From Pseudomonadales bacterium (GTDB lineage: Bacteria > Pseudomonadota > Gammaproteobacteria > Pseudomonadales > Ketobacteraceae), in NCBI GenBank assembly GCA_002708905.1, contig PAPM01000024.1, positions 224,374 to 288,373 on the forward strand: a stretch of DNA of 64,000 bases. The letters are read 5' to 3'. Below are positions 19,237 through 29,722 of the stretch, piece by piece. The notes under the pieces were generated by a model, which was not told where the DNA came from, did not search any database, and worked only from the letters and a program-made list of their open reading frames with translations. Made by a program: the position numbers and the translations under genes. Numbering within the stretch: position 1 is the stretch's first letter; the number at the start of each line of letters is the position of its first letter.

Positions 19237-20322
19237 TTACCCCCTGGACTCGAAATCAATTCTGGGATCGACCAGGGTGTATGTGACATCGCTGATCAAT
19301 CCCACCACCAGGGAGATAAGGGTAAAGATAAACAGGGTCCCAAAGATAACCGGATAATCTCGCGACAGAATGGATTCAAAACCCAAAAGACCAAGGCCGT
19401 CCAGAGAGAAGATGACTTCTATCAGGAATGCACCGGTGAAAAATATAGACACCAGGGCACCAGGGATGCCGGCGATGATAATCAGCATTGCATTTCGGAA
19501 TACATGACCATAGAGAACCTGTGTTTCTGTCAGGCCTTTTGCGCGGGCTGTCACTACATATTGCTTGCCGATTTCGTCCAGAAAAGAGTTTTTTGTCAGC
19601 ATGGTCAGTGTAGCGAAGCTGCCGATAACCAGGGCAGTAATGGGTAAAGCCAAATGCCAGAAATAATCCAGGATTTTGCCCATCAATGACAATTCGTCAA
19701 AGTTCGGTGAGGTAAGGCCTCTGAGGGGGAACCAGTTCAGGTAGGTGCCTCCGGCAAAAACCACAATAAGAAAGATGGCGAACAGGAAGGAGGGTATCGC
19801 ATTGCCGATGATGACGATCGTGCTGGTCCATATGTCAAAGCTTTCGCCGTTCTTGATGGCTTTCCGGATGCCAAGTGGAATGGAAATCAGATAGACCAAA
19901 AGCGTTGACCATAAACCCAATGAGATGGAGACCGGCATTTTCTCCAGCACCAGATCGACCACGCTTTTGTCCCGGAAGAAGCTTTCGCCAAAATCCAGAG
20001 TAAAATAGCTTTTTACCATAATCAGGAATCGCTCCCAGGCTGGTTTGTCAAAGCCGTACATTTTCTCGATCTTGGCAATCAGTTCCGGGTCCAGTCCCTG
20101 GGCACCTCGGTAATTGGAGTTGCTGCTGGTGTTGGTACGGACTTCTGACTGGGCGCCGCTCCCGATTCTCGCGGCTGCTCCACCTTCAATCCCCTCCAGT
20201 TGGGCAATCATTTGTTCAACAGGCCCACCGGGAGCGGCCTGTATGATAACAAAATTCAATGTGAGAATTCCCAACAGTGTAGGAACGATCAACAGTAGGC
20301 GACGTATTATGTATGCCAGCAT
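19237..20322 (-). CDS. yejB: Peptide ABC transporter permease (YejB/NppB type)
   Basis: The 361-residue permease opens with [37 protein letters not shown], the standard first helix of DppB/YejB permeases. The EAA loop is [26 protein letters not shown]. YejB-type proteins have an extra periplasmic insertion after the first helix; it is visible here at about residues 40-90 ([15 protein letters not shown] and onward). The gene sits 6 bases after the first binding-protein gene and 2 bases before yejE. Confidence 0.95.
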   Translation of the reverse strand: MLAYIIRRLLLIVPTLLGILTLNFVIIQAAPGGPVEQMIAQLEGIEGGAAARIGSGAQSEVRTNTSSNSNYRGAQGLDPELIAKIEKMYGFDKPAWERFLIMVKSYFTLDFGESFFRDKSVVDLVLEKMPVSISLGLWSTLLVYLISIPLGIRKAIKNGESFDIWTSTIVIIGNAIPSFLFAIFLIVVFAGGTYLNWFPLRGLTSPNFDELSLMGKILDYFWHLALPITALVIGSFATLTMLTKNSFLDEIGKQYVVTARAKGLTETQVLYGHVFRNAMLIIIAGIPGALVSIFFTGAFLIEVIFSLDGLGLLGFESILSRDYPVIFGTLFIFTLISLVVGLISDVTYTLVDPRIDFESRG

Positions 20323-20328
20323 AGGCGT

Positions 20329-22140
20329 TTACTGCTCACTTGATTCTGCTTGTTTTAACCACCAATAGAAAAAGCCAACATCCCCATAGCTGGGGGCGAC
20401 CTCAGGTTGGGAAAACTTGTCCCAATAGGCAATCCGATGCTTGTTAATATACCACTGCGGAATTACGTAGTGATTCCATAATAGCACCCGATCCAGGGCG
20501 CGACAGGCTGCAATCAGTTCGTCTCGGGTGTGCGCGCTGATGATTTTCTCGATCAGCACATCCACCACCGGATCTTTAACCCCGATCAGGTTTCGGCTCC
20601 CCTTATGGTCGGCAAATTTGGAAAACCAATAGTCTCTCTGTTCGTTACCGGGGGAGTTGGATTGTCCGAAGGACCCAATTATCATGTCAAACTCGAAGTC
20701 CCTTACAATGCGGATGTAGTTGGTCTGATCAACCAGTCTGGTGTTCGCTTCGATACCCAACTTTTTAAGGTTTTTGACGTAAGGCAGTACGACCCGTTCA
20801 AAATCTTTTGAATACAGTAAAATCTCAAATTTGAAGGGAGTGCCGGTTTCTGCGTTCACCAGGTCAGTTCCCTTGAAGGTCCATCCGGCTTCCCTTAGCA
20901 ATTTTATGGCCTGCCGGATGTTCTTGCGGTTGTTGCCGCTACCGTCCGTCTCGGGTGCCTTATATTCCTGAGTAAATACTTCCGGGGGTAAATCATCCCG
21001 AAATGGCTCCAGAAGCGCGAGTTCCGCTTCAGAGGGCAGGCCGGTGGACGCCAGGTCTGAGTTTGAAAAGAAACTCTGGGTTCGGTTATAGGCCCCATAG
21101 AACAACTGTTTGTTGGTCCACTCAAAGTCAAATGCCAAATCCAAAGCATGCCGAACCCTTGGGTCCTTAAACAGGTCGTTACGAATATTCATAACGAAAG
21201 CCTGCATACCGGTTGGATTCTGATGGTTGATTTCTCTTTTTACAATTTCACCATCATCAAACTTTGGACCGGTATATTCTGTAGACCATCGCTTTGACTG
21301 GTTTTCTTCACGATAATCGTATGCGCCGCCTTTGAATGCCTCCAGCATCACTGTCTGGTCTCTGAAGTAATCTACTTTGATACTGTCAAAGTTGAACGTT
21401 CCACGCCGTACGGGGAGGTCTTGAGCCCAATAATCATTGACCCTCTGCAGAACCAACGTCTTGCCCGTGTCAAAGGAGTCTATCTTATACGGGCCACTGC
21501 CAAGAGGTGGTTCTAAAGTGGATGACCCAAAATCTCGCGATTTCCAGTAGTGTTCAGGAAGCACCTTCAATTGTCCCAAAATCAACGGAAGCTCGCGATT
21601 CTTGTTATCTCTAGCGGTAAATTTGACTCGCTGCTTATCAAGGGCTTCCACTTTCACGACATCTGCATAATAGGCTCTATACTGGGGCGAGCCTTTTTCC
21701 ACCAGCGTATTGAAGGTAAATACCACGTCATCTGCCGTTATCGGATGGCCATCATGAAATTGCGCTTTTGGATTGATGTGAAAAATCACCCAGGAGCGGT
21801 CCTCAGGGTACTCAACTTTCTCAGCCACCAGGCCATAGTTGGAGAAAGGTTCGTCCATTGCCGGCACCATCAGAGTGTCATATATGAGGTTGACGTAGCC
21901 ACTTGCATCCCCTTTGATGATATCCGGGTTGAATGAATCGAAAGTGCCAAAATAGCCTAATGTAACCGATCCCCCCTTGGGAGCATCCGGATTGGTATAC
22001 TCAAAGTGCGTAAAGTCCGCCGGGTATTTCATATCGCCATGCATGGCAATGCCGTGGCTTGTTATCACATCACTCGCAAAGGCGAGCGAGGAGGCCAGTA
22101 GCAGGCTGGCTGTGATTGCGAGTTTCTTTATCTCAAACAT
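20329..22140 (-). CDS. yejA: Peptide-binding protein of the Yej/Npp transporter, copy 1
   Basis: This is a periplasmic extracellular solute-binding protein of family 5 with about 603 residues. The frame is open further upstream, but the true start is taken as ATG 22138-22140. There MFEIKKLAITASLLLASSLAFA forms a clean Sec signal peptide, and the upstream extension would overlap the second binding-protein gene. After cleavage come HGIAMHGDMKYPADFTHFEYTNPDAPKGG and SFDSFNPDIIKG, typical of YejA. It delivers peptides to YejB/YejE. It shares its domain order and many blocks with the neighbouring gene at 22170-24071, so the two are paralogs. Confidence 0.92.
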   Translation of the reverse strand: MFEIKKLAITASLLLASSLAFASDVITSHGIAMHGDMKYPADFTHFEYTNPDAPKGGSVTLGYFGTFDSFNPDIIKGDASGYVNLIYDTLMVPAMDEPFSNYGLVAEKVEYPEDRSWVIFHINPKAQFHDGHPITADDVVFTFNTLVEKGSPQYRAYYADVVKVEALDKQRVKFTARDNKNRELPLILGQLKVLPEHYWKSRDFGSSTLEPPLGSGPYKIDSFDTGKTLVLQRVNDYWAQDLPVRRGTFNFDSIKVDYFRDQTVMLEAFKGGAYDYREENQSKRWSTEYTGPKFDDGEIVKREINHQNPTGMQAFVMNIRNDLFKDPRVRHALDLAFDFEWTNKQLFYGAYNRTQSFFSNSDLASTGLPSEAELALLEPFRDDLPPEVFTQEYKAPETDGSGNNRKNIRQAIKLLREAGWTFKGTDLVNAETGTPFKFEILLYSKDFERVVLPYVKNLKKLGIEANTRLVDQTNYIRIVRDFEFDMIIGSFGQSNSPGNEQRDYWFSKFADHKGSRNLIGVKDPVVDVLIEKIISAHTRDELIAACRALDRVLLWNHYVIPQWYINKHRIAYWDKFSQPEVAPSYGDVGFFYWWLKQAESSEQ

Positions 22141-22169
22141 TGAAAAGGCTTCCCTTAACTGTTTCGTTC

Positions 22170-24071
22170 TTACTTTTCCAAATCCTTTAACCACCAGGTC
22201 TGGAATGCGAGAGACATGGTGGCGGGGTTCGCCGGCTGCTGAAAAATATTCTTGTATGCCAAACGATGATACCGCAGGTGCCAATGCGGGATTGTGTAAT
22301 AGTTCCATAAAAGCACTCGATCCATGGCCCTGACTGCGGCGACCAGGTCATCATGGGTGGCGGCTGAAGTGATTTTCTGGATCATCGCATCCACCACCGG
22401 GTCTTCGATGCCGGACAGGTTTTTTGAACCTCTGACGTCCGCCTGGCTACTGTGAAAGTACAGGCGTTGCTCCTGCCCGGGTGATGCGGATTGAGGCAAG
22501 ACAAAGACCGTCATATCAAAGTCAAAGTCGTCCAGGCGCACCTTGTATTGTGCACGATCCACTATGCGCACGTCCGTTTCTATGCCTATCCTGGAAAGAT
22601 TTTTTGAAAACGGCAGTAATACCCGTTGGAAAGTCGGGCTGTTGATCAGGATTTCAAAGGTCAGCGGCTTGCCGGTTTCACGATTAACCAGCCTGTGGTC
22701 CTGGTATTCCCAACCGGCTTCTTTCAGCAGCTTCATCGCCAGACGCATATTGCGCCGTAACACTGAGGGTGAATCGTACACAGGGAAGGCAAATTCTTTT
22801 GTAAACAATTCAGCTGGCAGTTGATCCCGGTAGGGTTCCAGCAGCAAGCGCTCTTTTTCGGATGGTAAGCCCCTTGAACCCATGACTGAGTTTGGGAAAT
22901 GGGTTTCGCTACGGGTGTAGGCGTCACTGAAAATGTTCTTGTTGGTCCACTGGAAATCAAACATCAGTGAGATGGCTTGCCTTACCCGGGCGTCTTTAAA
23001 CACCTCTCGCCGCATATTCAGGAAGAAAGCCTGGGTTCCCGAGGGAATGGAGTGGGGCAGTTCCACCTTCTTGATGGTTCCATTTTTGATACCGGGAAAA
23101 TCATAGGCGGTTGCCCAGTTTTTGGAGACGTTTTCCATCCAGAGATCCGCCGCTCCTGATTTAAATGCTTCAAATGCCACTGTACGATCGCGATAAAAAT
23201 CGAACCGTACTTCATCGAAATTAAACATTCCATGATAAACAGGGTGGTCCTTGGCCCAGAAATCCTTGACCCGCTCCAGAACGATGTAATTCCCCAATGC
23301 AAAATCCTTTATTCTGTAAGGACCGCTCAGGGGTTGAGGGGTTCCGGATGATTTGCCAAAAGTGTGCGTTTCCCAGTGCTTTTTTGACATCACGGGCAGT
23401 TCGCCGACCCGCAACAGGTTGGATCGTTCACCTTTGTTCTTGAAGGAGAAACGGACCCGGTGGGTTGACAGAACGTCTACCGACGCTACCGAAATCAAGC
23501 TGTTATGAAAGGCGGGGTGAGCATCGTCACTTATCAGCAATTTATAGCTATGGGCAACATCTTCAGCGGTAATCGGTTCGCCGTTGTGAAATCGGGCCTG
23601 TGGGTTTAACTGGAAGATAACCCAACTGTAATCGGCCGGATATTCCAGCCATTCACAGACCAGGCAATACGCGGTTTGCGGTTCATCGCCTGATTCAAGA
23701 TACCAGCTTGTGCCTGCCATCAATGGTTCATTCAGTTCAGTAATACCATAGAGTCCGGCAAAGGAGGAGGGGCTGATACCTTTCAGCACATAGGGGTTCA
23801 GTGTATCGAAAGAACCTAATGCCGGCAGGGTGATCTTGCCGCCCTTTGGCGCATCGGGATTGACATAATCCACGTGTTTGAAGCCCTTTGGATACTTTGG
23901 CTGATCGTAGAGTGCCAACGCGTGGGAGACCATCACATCGGCGATGCCGGCAGGGCTGAAGGTTACAAAAAAACACAGTGTCATAGCCGTAAATATCAGA
24001 CTGCTGAACTGGTTTTTTCCATTAGCACAGCAAGCAGGAAAAATACCGTAAGCAACTGAATTTACAGTCAT
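22170..24071 (-). CDS. Peptide-binding protein of the Yej/Npp transporter, copy 2
   Basis: This is a second family-5 solute-binding protein (about 633 residues), promoter-proximal in the operon and 29 bases before copy 1. The blocks VNPDAPKGGKITLPALGSFDTLNPYVLKG, DAMIQKI and DRVLLWNYYTIPHWHLRYHR align directly with copy 1. ATG 24069-24071 (MTVNSVAYG) is preferred. It places a hydrophobic stretch (LIFTAMTLCFFVTFSPAGIA) at about residues 25-44 as a long signal peptide; an internal ATG at 23982-23984 is the alternative. P. aeruginosa has the same tandem pair (NppA1/NppA2), so the arrangement is old and probably widens ligand range. Confidence 0.87.
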   Translation of the reverse strand: MTVNSVAYGIFPACCANGKNQFSSLIFTAMTLCFFVTFSPAGIADVMVSHALALYDQPKYPKGFKHVDYVNPDAPKGGKITLPALGSFDTLNPYVLKGISPSSFAGLYGITELNEPLMAGTSWYLESGDEPQTAYCLVCEWLEYPADYSWVIFQLNPQARFHNGEPITAEDVAHSYKLLISDDAHPAFHNSLISVASVDVLSTHRVRFSFKNKGERSNLLRVGELPVMSKKHWETHTFGKSSGTPQPLSGPYRIKDFALGNYIVLERVKDFWAKDHPVYHGMFNFDEVRFDFYRDRTVAFEAFKSGAADLWMENVSKNWATAYDFPGIKNGTIKKVELPHSIPSGTQAFFLNMRREVFKDARVRQAISLMFDFQWTNKNIFSDAYTRSETHFPNSVMGSRGLPSEKERLLLEPYRDQLPAELFTKEFAFPVYDSPSVLRRNMRLAMKLLKEAGWEYQDHRLVNRETGKPLTFEILINSPTFQRVLLPFSKNLSRIGIETDVRIVDRAQYKVRLDDFDFDMTVFVLPQSASPGQEQRLYFHSSQADVRGSKNLSGIEDPVVDAMIQKITSAATHDDLVAAVRAMDRVLLWNYYTIPHWHLRYHRLAYKNIFQQPANPATMSLAFQTWWLKDLEK

Positions 24072-24233
24072 ATATTGAAGGTAACCTATTGGTTTTATTA
24101 TGGGTTTGTCGGGGCTGGAGTAAAACACCCAACCTTTATAACCGGTTAACACAATAACTTCAAACAAAACAAGCACTCCCAGTGAAAGTAGCTATTCTTA
24201 AAGTTAAATCGTGATTATGGATATCGAGTTGGA

Positions 24234-25859
24234 ATGCTGGTGGAACAAAAGAATTCCGTAGATGATTGGGTGGATTTTCTGGGGAAGGAGCATATGCCGG
24301 CGTTAGCCGAAACAGTGCAAAAACTAAGCAAACTTACCACAGATGATGATTCCCGTGTTTCTCAACTGACCGAGCAGATATTGAAAGACCCCAGCCTTAC
24401 CTCAAGGGTGCTGCAGGTCTCCAATAGCGTTGTCTACAAGGGGTTGGGTGGCAATATCAAAACCATTACCCGCGCCATTGTCATGCTGGGATTTACCACC
24501 ATCCGGGATATTTCCCTGTCCATGCAAATCCTGGACAACATTCTTAAGCAGAACCCCTCAGAGCATCTGATGACCCAGATCGCCAACTCGTTCCATGCGG
24601 CCATGCAGGCCAGGGGAATGCTGCGTTCGGCGAAGGCTCCGGACCAGGAGGAGATTTTCATCTCCACCTTGTTACTCCATTTTGCGGAGTTATCCATGTT
24701 GTCCCGGGACGATGAGGTGAGCCGCAAGCTGAATATGCTGTTGCGGGATAATGAAATGACCGCAAACGACGCCGCCCTTGAGGTGCTGGGATACAGTTTC
24801 GACCAGATATCGGTAGCGCTGGCAAAGCAGTGGGAGCTGGGGGATATCCTGATTGAAGCCCTGAACAAACCCAAGATTCCCAGCAAATTGGCCCATGCCG
24901 TAATGCTGGGTGATGAGCTTAGTCAGGTCGCTATGGAAGGCTGGAACTCGGAGCCGGTGAAAAAGGTCGTCAAGAAAATCGCCAAATTCAGGGACATCAG
25001 TTTCAAGGATGCTATGGATGAAGCCAAGCAGATGGCCGATATGGCACAGGAGCTAGCGGTTCATTATGGTGCGTCCAAGGTCCGCCACCTGATCCCCAAC
25101 TCCGATACCCGAACCGATGTCAGTGGCGCTGCCACGTCTGTGGTGACAGCTGTGCATACTGAGGATGCCAGTCAAATCGAATCAGGCGCATCCAGCTCGC
25201 ATTCAGAAGAGGGAGGGGCGACTACACTCATTTCGGCGGATGACGATGGCATCGAAGACCTGATTGAAATGGCACTCACTGGAAGCAACCGACAGCAGCC
25301 TGTCCTGGACCGTGAAGATACGGAAACCAGAGTCCAGGTAGGCGTCCAAAATGTTCAGATGCAGATGGATGTCATGCAGAAGCTGAATATGCTGATTGCG
25401 GACAAGCGCGTGGATGTGAACGAGATGCTTGGCTTGGTCATGGGGGGCATGCTGGACGCCATAGGCCTGGATCGAGTGGTGATGGCTTTGGTCTCCAAGG
25501 ATCGCAAGTTGCTGGTGCCGAAATTCTTCAAGGGTGAAGTCGATCTCGAATTCAAAGACCGGTTGAGGATTAATTTGCTGGAGGAGAATACGTTTTCAAA
25601 CTCGATTCGCCAGTCCCAACAGTTTTGGATGGGGTCCAGGATGATGGCGGGCAGGGCTTACCTGCATACAAAGCATCTGGACGAAGTGTTGGGTTATGGG
25701 GAGTATTTCGTTGCACCGGTCATTGTGTCCCGGCGGCCGATTGGCATCTTCTATGGTGATAAAGCGATTTCCCGCCAGCCCCTCAATGACCAGCAGTTCG
25801 CCGGATTCACCATGCTGGCGCAACAGGCCAGTTTAGCCCTGACCTCCAATCAGAAATGA
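24234..25859 (+). CDS. HDOD-domain signalling protein with C-terminal GAF domain
   Basis: The 541-residue cytosolic protein has an N-terminal HDOD domain at about residues 15-215. It includes LTEQILKDPSLTSRVLQVSNS, ITRAIVMLGFTTIRDISLS and a degenerate HD-like helix bundle. A serine/threonine-rich acidic linker spans about residues 285-360, and a GAF-like sensory domain lies at about 375-535 (MDVMQKLNMLIADKRVDVNEMLGLVMGGM at its start). HDOD proteins usually lack the HD catalytic residues and act in c-di-GMP, stress or motility signalling as scaffolds. Ligand and partners cannot be read from the sequence. It is monocistronic, divergent from the transporter operon and convergent with mltD. Confidence 0.82.
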   Translation: MLVEQKNSVDDWVDFLGKEHMPALAETVQKLSKLTTDDDSRVSQLTEQILKDPSLTSRVLQVSNSVVYKGLGGNIKTITRAIVMLGFTTIRDISLSMQILDNILKQNPSEHLMTQIANSFHAAMQARGMLRSAKAPDQEEIFISTLLLHFAELSMLSRDDEVSRKLNMLLRDNEMTANDAALEVLGYSFDQISVALAKQWELGDILIEALNKPKIPSKLAHAVMLGDELSQVAMEGWNSEPVKKVVKKIAKFRDISFKDAMDEAKQMADMAQELAVHYGASKVRHLIPNSDTRTDVSGAATSVVTAVHTEDASQIESGASSSHSEEGGATTLISADDDGIEDLIEMALTGSNRQQPVLDREDTETRVQVGVQNVQMQMDVMQKLNMLIADKRVDVNEMLGLVMGGMLDAIGLDRVVMALVSKDRKLLVPKFFKGEVDLEFKDRLRINLLEENTFSNSIRQSQQFWMGSRMMAGRAYLHTKHLDEVLGYGEYFVAPVIVSRRPIGIFYGDKAISRQPLNDQQFAGFTMLAQQASLALTSNQK

Positions 25860-25877
25860 AAACAGGCTAAAGGCAGA

Positions 25878-27530
25878 TCAGGGCGCGTTTGCCACATCCA
25901 CATAGAGCGTCAGCATATCTCCGGGTTGCAGGTACTTTTTGATGTCGATGTCATTCCAGCGCCGCAGTTGCCCAAGGGATACATTAAACCTGTTGGCGAT
26001 GCCCGCATAGGAGTCACCTGAGCGGGCGCGGTAACGAATCTTCCTCATGCGTTGGCTTTGCATTTCACTGGTGGGTTGTGCCTGGTTGGTCCAGATTACC
26101 AATGTTTTGCCAACGGAAAGGGTATCGGTAGGCGCCATACCATTCCATTTTGCCAGCGTACGGTGGTGTACCCCATATTGTCTGGAGATGGACCAGAATG
26201 TCTCACCGTTTTTCACCTTGTGCATCACTTTCTGTTTGCCTGAAACGGAACGGTTCTGTTTGGATGCAAGCCGTTGTTCTGCGCTCAAACTATAGTGGTC
26301 CAGTGGTTCGGACGATTGGGGAATCAGCAGGGTTTTCCCGGCCCGAATGTTGTTGCTACTCAGATGATTGACCTGCTTCAGCAGGTCCGGGGTAATGTTG
26401 TGCTTCTTGGAGATAGAAAGTATGGAGTCGCCCCTCTGGATGGTGTAGCGAGCCCAGGCTACGCGCTTTTCCATAGGTAGTTTATCGATTTCGGCCCGCA
26501 TTTGATCCGCCTTGCCAACGGGCACCAGAATCCTGTGGGGTCCTTTGGGGTCAGTAGCCCAGCGATTAAAGGCTGGATTGAGCCGATACAGCTCTTCCAT
26601 AGGCAGGTCTGCCATTTTGGCTGCCATGGCCAGATCCAGTTGGCCACCGATATCAATGGCTTCAAAAAAGGGTTGATAGGGGTAATCGATCAGCGTGATG
26701 CCATATTTTTCGGGTTCGGCGAATAGTTGGGAAATGGCGATCAACTTGGGAACATAAGCACGGGTTTCTTTAGGCAGGTCCAGGGACCAGAAATCCGTGG
26801 GCTTGCCTTTGCGCTGGTTCCGCTTGATGGCGTTGCGCACTGTGCCCGCACCGGAATTATAGGAGGCCAACGCCAACATCCAGTCGCCGTCAAACTGACG
26901 ATTGAGGGACTCAAGATAGTCCATGGCCGCGTCGGTTGCCGCCACAATATCCCTGCGGCCCTCGTACCACCAGGTTTGTTTCAAGCCAAATGCTCTCCCG
27001 GTTCCGGGAATGAATTGCCAGATTCCAGCGGCCCGGCCATGGGAATAGGCAAACGGATCATAGGCACTTTCCACCACCGGCAGTAATGCCAGTTCACTGG
27101 GAAGTCCCCGCTTGATGGACTCTTCAATAATGTAATAGAGGTAAGGCTCAGCCCGTTGCGTGACCCGGTCCAGGTAGGACTGATGTTTCGCGTACCAGTC
27201 CCGTTGCTGCTTAATACGGGTATTGTCTTCCGAAAGGTCCAGGATAGTGTGTTTTCGGTACACTTCCCACACGGTGGGCGCGTCGCCGGTGGTATCGTCT
27301 GAGTCAGTGCCGGTGGCAAGCTCGTCAAACACCCCCGGGATAAAAAAGTCCGGGCCGCTGTAATCCTCAGGTTCAGCTGCTTCGGGCTGGTCGGCCAGCA
27401 AGGGCGCCGGTTCGGTTTCATAGGTAATCACGTCACCGGACTGGGGACTGTTTACGCTACACGCTGAGATCAGGATCAAACACAGAATATTCACAGCAAT
27501 ACGAATTACAAACGACTTCAATTTCAACAC
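25878..27530 (-). CDS. mltD: Membrane-bound lytic murein transglycosylase D with three LysM repeats
   Basis: MltD cleaves peptidoglycan glycan strands to 1,6-anhydro products from the outer membrane. A lipoprotein signal is visible (LCLILISAC, lipobox cysteine). The SLT domain contains the catalytic glutamate in VVESAYDPFAYSHGRAAGIWQF. Three LysM modules follow at about residues 350-395, 425-468 and 490-545, starting YTIQRGDSI, HKVKNGETF and YRARSGDSY. GTG at 27528-27530 is preferred because AGGA lies five bases upstream; a TTG at 27543-27545 in the same frame is an alternative. Three LysM repeats is within the usual range for this family. Confidence 0.92.
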   Translation of the reverse strand: MLKLKSFVIRIAVNILCLILISACSVNSPQSGDVITYETEPAPLLADQPEAAEPEDYSGPDFFIPGVFDELATGTDSDDTTGDAPTVWEVYRKHTILDLSEDNTRIKQQRDWYAKHQSYLDRVTQRAEPYLYYIIEESIKRGLPSELALLPVVESAYDPFAYSHGRAAGIWQFIPGTGRAFGLKQTWWYEGRRDIVAATDAAMDYLESLNRQFDGDWMLALASYNSGAGTVRNAIKRNQRKGKPTDFWSLDLPKETRAYVPKLIAISQLFAEPEKYGITLIDYPYQPFFEAIDIGGQLDLAMAAKMADLPMEELYRLNPAFNRWATDPKGPHRILVPVGKADQMRAEIDKLPMEKRVAWARYTIQRGDSILSISKKHNITPDLLKQVNHLSSNNIRAGKTLLIPQSSEPLDHYSLSAEQRLASKQNRSVSGKQKVMHKVKNGETFWSISRQYGVHHRTLAKWNGMAPTDTLSVGKTLVIWTNQAQPTSEMQSQRMRKIRYRARSGDSYAGIANRFNVSLGQLRRWNDIDIKKYLQPGDMLTLYVDVANAP

Positions 27531-27620
27531 TTCAATCCTGAGCAAAATACCGCTGTTGCGGAGGAGTAGGGCGCCTCATTCTATGGATAAGATCTACCTA
27601 GGACAATTTGGTTCAAAACA

Positions 27621-28400
27621 CTAGAAGCTGTCTTTCCATTCCCGAAGTTTAGCAAAGCTGTCCACCTCGTTGGCTGGACGTTGCCCGCATTTTTCCCGTA
27701 AAGATTCCAAAACCGTGGACTCGGTAACTCTCAGAAAGGGATTTACCTTCAATTCCAGGTCCAGGGTTGATGGTAAACTGGGTAAATTTCGTCCACGAAG
27801 AGCGCTGACGGCACTGACCCGCTCCTGGATGTCTTGGTTATAGGGCTCAACCGCCTGGGCAAAGGCCAGGTTGGACGTCGTGTATTCGTGGGTACAGCAA
27901 ACCTTGGTGTCGGGGGGGAGTACCGTCAGTTTTTGCAGCGATCGATGCATCTGCTCCGGCGTTCCTTCGAACAAACGGCCGCATCCGGAAGAAAACAGGG
28001 TGTCACCACAAAACAGCAGGTTCCCCAAGGGCGTATCCGCGCCGTAGTAGGCAATGTGCCCCAGGGTGTGCCCCGGGACTTCAAAGACCTGCAATTGAAT
28101 ATCCCAGTTCAACGTCACCAAATCGCCTTCAGTGAGGCTTTGAGTCCGCCCTGGTATGGTTTCGTTGGCCGGGCCCCAAACGGGTATTCCGGGATATTCC
28201 TCCATCAGAGCGTCAATCCCCGAGACATGATCCCAATGGTGATGGGTAATCAGGATGCCTTTCAAGGCCAAAGATCGGTCGTGGAGATAATCCAGTACTG
28301 GGTCTGCCTGGCCGGGGTCGACTACATAGGCGCTTTGATTGTCGTGCAGACACCATATGTAGTTATCTGTAAATGCCGGTATGGGATGTAGCGTAAGCAT
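27621..28400 (-). CDS. gloB: Hydroxyacylglutathione hydrolase (glyoxalase II)
   Basis: GloB hydrolyses S-lactoylglutathione to D-lactate and glutathione, the second step of methylglyoxal detoxification. The 259-residue metallo-beta-lactamase fold protein has the metal motif THHHWDHVSG, then HTLGHIAY, FCGDTLFSSGCGR and CTHEYTTSNLAFA, each contributing known Zn/Fe ligands. The C-terminal RPANEVDSFAKLREWKD is the substrate-binding end. It is divergent from the methyltransferase-rnhA-dnaQ operon, as in E. coli and Pseudomonas. Confidence 0.96.
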   Translation of the reverse strand: MLTLHPIPAFTDNYIWCLHDNQSAYVVDPGQADPVLDYLHDRSLALKGILITHHHWDHVSGIDALMEEYPGIPVWGPANETIPGRTQSLTEGDLVTLNWDIQLQVFEVPGHTLGHIAYYGADTPLGNLLFCGDTLFSSGCGRLFEGTPEQMHRSLQKLTVLPPDTKVCCTHEYTTSNLAFAQAVEPYNQDIQERVSAVSALRGRNLPSLPSTLDLELKVNPFLRVTESTVLESLREKCGQRPANEVDSFAKLREWKDSF

Positions 28401-28460
28401 GGAATATGATAACCTGATTCAGAATATTGAGTTGAGCCTGATTGGGATAGCCCGCTGACC

Positions 28461-29279
28461 ATGAGTTTACCCAGACTGTTTAAACCCTTTCAACAAGTGC
28501 ATGGCGCTTCGGTTCACCCGCTCTTGAGCAGCTGGTTTCAATCTGAGCTGGGACAGGAGCTGCTCAAGCAGGAAAAAGACATCCTTGACCGGGTATTGCC
28601 ATCCATTTTCGGTTACCACCTGGTTCAAACCGGTATTGGCGAACCCCAGTGGCTGGCTGAGTCCAGCACCATCCACAACAAGCTCTATGTCAGTGAACAA
28701 CCCCAACGATCAGATCAGTACCATTGCGTCTGCAGCCGCCTGGACGAACTGTCCCTGGCAACGGAAAGCATTGATGTGGCCGTGCTTCATCACAGTCTGG
28801 ACTTCGACAGTTCCCCTCACCGCGCACTGCGGGAAATCTCCCGCGCCGTGATCCCCGGGGGGCACATCGTGATTGTGGGCTTCAACCCCTGGAGCTTATG
28901 GGGAATTGCCCGCTTTTTCCTGATGCACTCTGCCGCTATGCCCTGGAGTGGTAATTTCCTCAGCCCATACCGCCTTTCAGATTGGCTGAAACTGCTGGAT
29001 TTCCAGGTGGAAGGCTACGAAAGCACGGCCTTTGGATTACCCACCGCCAACAAGCGAACCCGCAATTTTTTCAATTGGCTTGCTTACCTGGGGCAACGCA
29101 TTTGGCAGCAACGGGGCGGTGTGTATGTTTTAGTGGCAGTCAAACAGGTTTCAACTCTCACCCCGATAAAAACCCGGTTCAAACGGGTAACCGATTCTCT
29201 GGTGAATATACCTATCGCCGGAATTGCCAAACCTTCCACCCGTAAGCCCTTCTCGCCTGGAGGCAGTTCGGAGTCGTAA
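28461..29279 (+). CDS. SAM-dependent methyltransferase (YafS-like)
   Basis: The 272-residue protein has a class I methyltransferase core reduced to recognisable late motifs: [19 protein letters not shown] is replaced here by [20 protein letters not shown] (the post-motif-III acidic strand), followed by [27 protein letters not shown] (motif with conserved PGG and FNPxSLWG). The early glycine-rich SAM loop is poorly conserved. The position between gloB and rnhA is that of E. coli yafS and its Pseudomonas counterpart. Substrate unknown. Its TAA stop overlaps the rnhA ATG by one base, so the genes are translationally coupled. Confidence 0.82.
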   Translation: MSLPRLFKPFQQVHGASVHPLLSSWFQSELGQELLKQEKDILDRVLPSIFGYHLVQTGIGEPQWLAESSTIHNKLYVSEQPQRSDQYHCVCSRLDELSLATESIDVAVLHHSLDFDSSPHRALREISRAVIPGGHIVIVGFNPWSLWGIARFFLMHSAAMPWSGNFLSPYRLSDWLKLLDFQVEGYESTAFGLPTANKRTRNFFNWLAYLGQRIWQQRGGVYVLVAVKQVSTLTPIKTRFKRVTDSLVNIPIAGIAKPSTRKPFSPGGSSES

Positions 29280-29719
29280 TGGATTTTGTTGAGATATTTA
29301 CCGATGGCGCCTGTAAGGGAAACCCCGGGCCCGGCGGCTGGGGCGTTTTGCTCCGATACCAAGGTCACGAAAAAAGCTTGAAAGGGGCAGAGCCGGATAC
29401 CACCAACAACCGCATGGAGTTGACCGCAGCCGTAAAGGCGCTGCAGAGCCTGAAACGCCCCTGCAAAGTGAGTCTGACCACAGATTCCCAATATGTGCGC
29501 AAGGGCATTACCGAGTGGATTCATGGTTGGAAGAAAAAGGGCTGGAAGAATGCCAGCAAGCAGCCGGTTAAAAATGCTGACCTGTGGCAGGCACTGGATG
29601 CCGCCCGGGAACAGCACGACGTTGAGTGGCACTGGGTGAAAGGGCATAGTGGGCACCGGGAAAATGAAATCGTGGACCAGCTGGCCAATGACGCCATAGA
29701 TGAAATGTTGGGGCGGTAG
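29279..29719 (+). CDS. rnhA: Ribonuclease HI
   Basis: RNase HI cleaves RNA in RNA-DNA hybrids, removing primers and R-loops. The 146-residue protein has all four metal-binding carboxylates: D9 ([11 protein letters not shown]), E47 (NNRMELTA), D69 (TTDSQYV) and D133 (IVDQLAN), plus H123 in VKGHSGH. The basic handle region is intact ([12 protein letters not shown]). The length is normal. The start overlaps the methyltransferase stop, and dnaQ follows 3 bases after the stop. The rnhA-dnaQ pairing is widespread in gammaproteobacteria. Confidence 0.98.
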   Translation: MDFVEIFTDGACKGNPGPGGWGVLLRYQGHEKSLKGAEPDTTNNRMELTAAVKALQSLKRPCKVSLTTDSQYVRKGITEWIHGWKKKGWKNASKQPVKNADLWQALDAAREQHDVEWHWVKGHSGHRENEIVDQLANDAIDEMLGR

Positions 29720-29722
29720 AGC

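Noticed and set aside
20329..22308. Longer N-terminus for the first peptide-binding protein
   Set aside because: The extension would overlap the neighbouring binding-protein gene and bury the clear signal peptide beginning at 22140.
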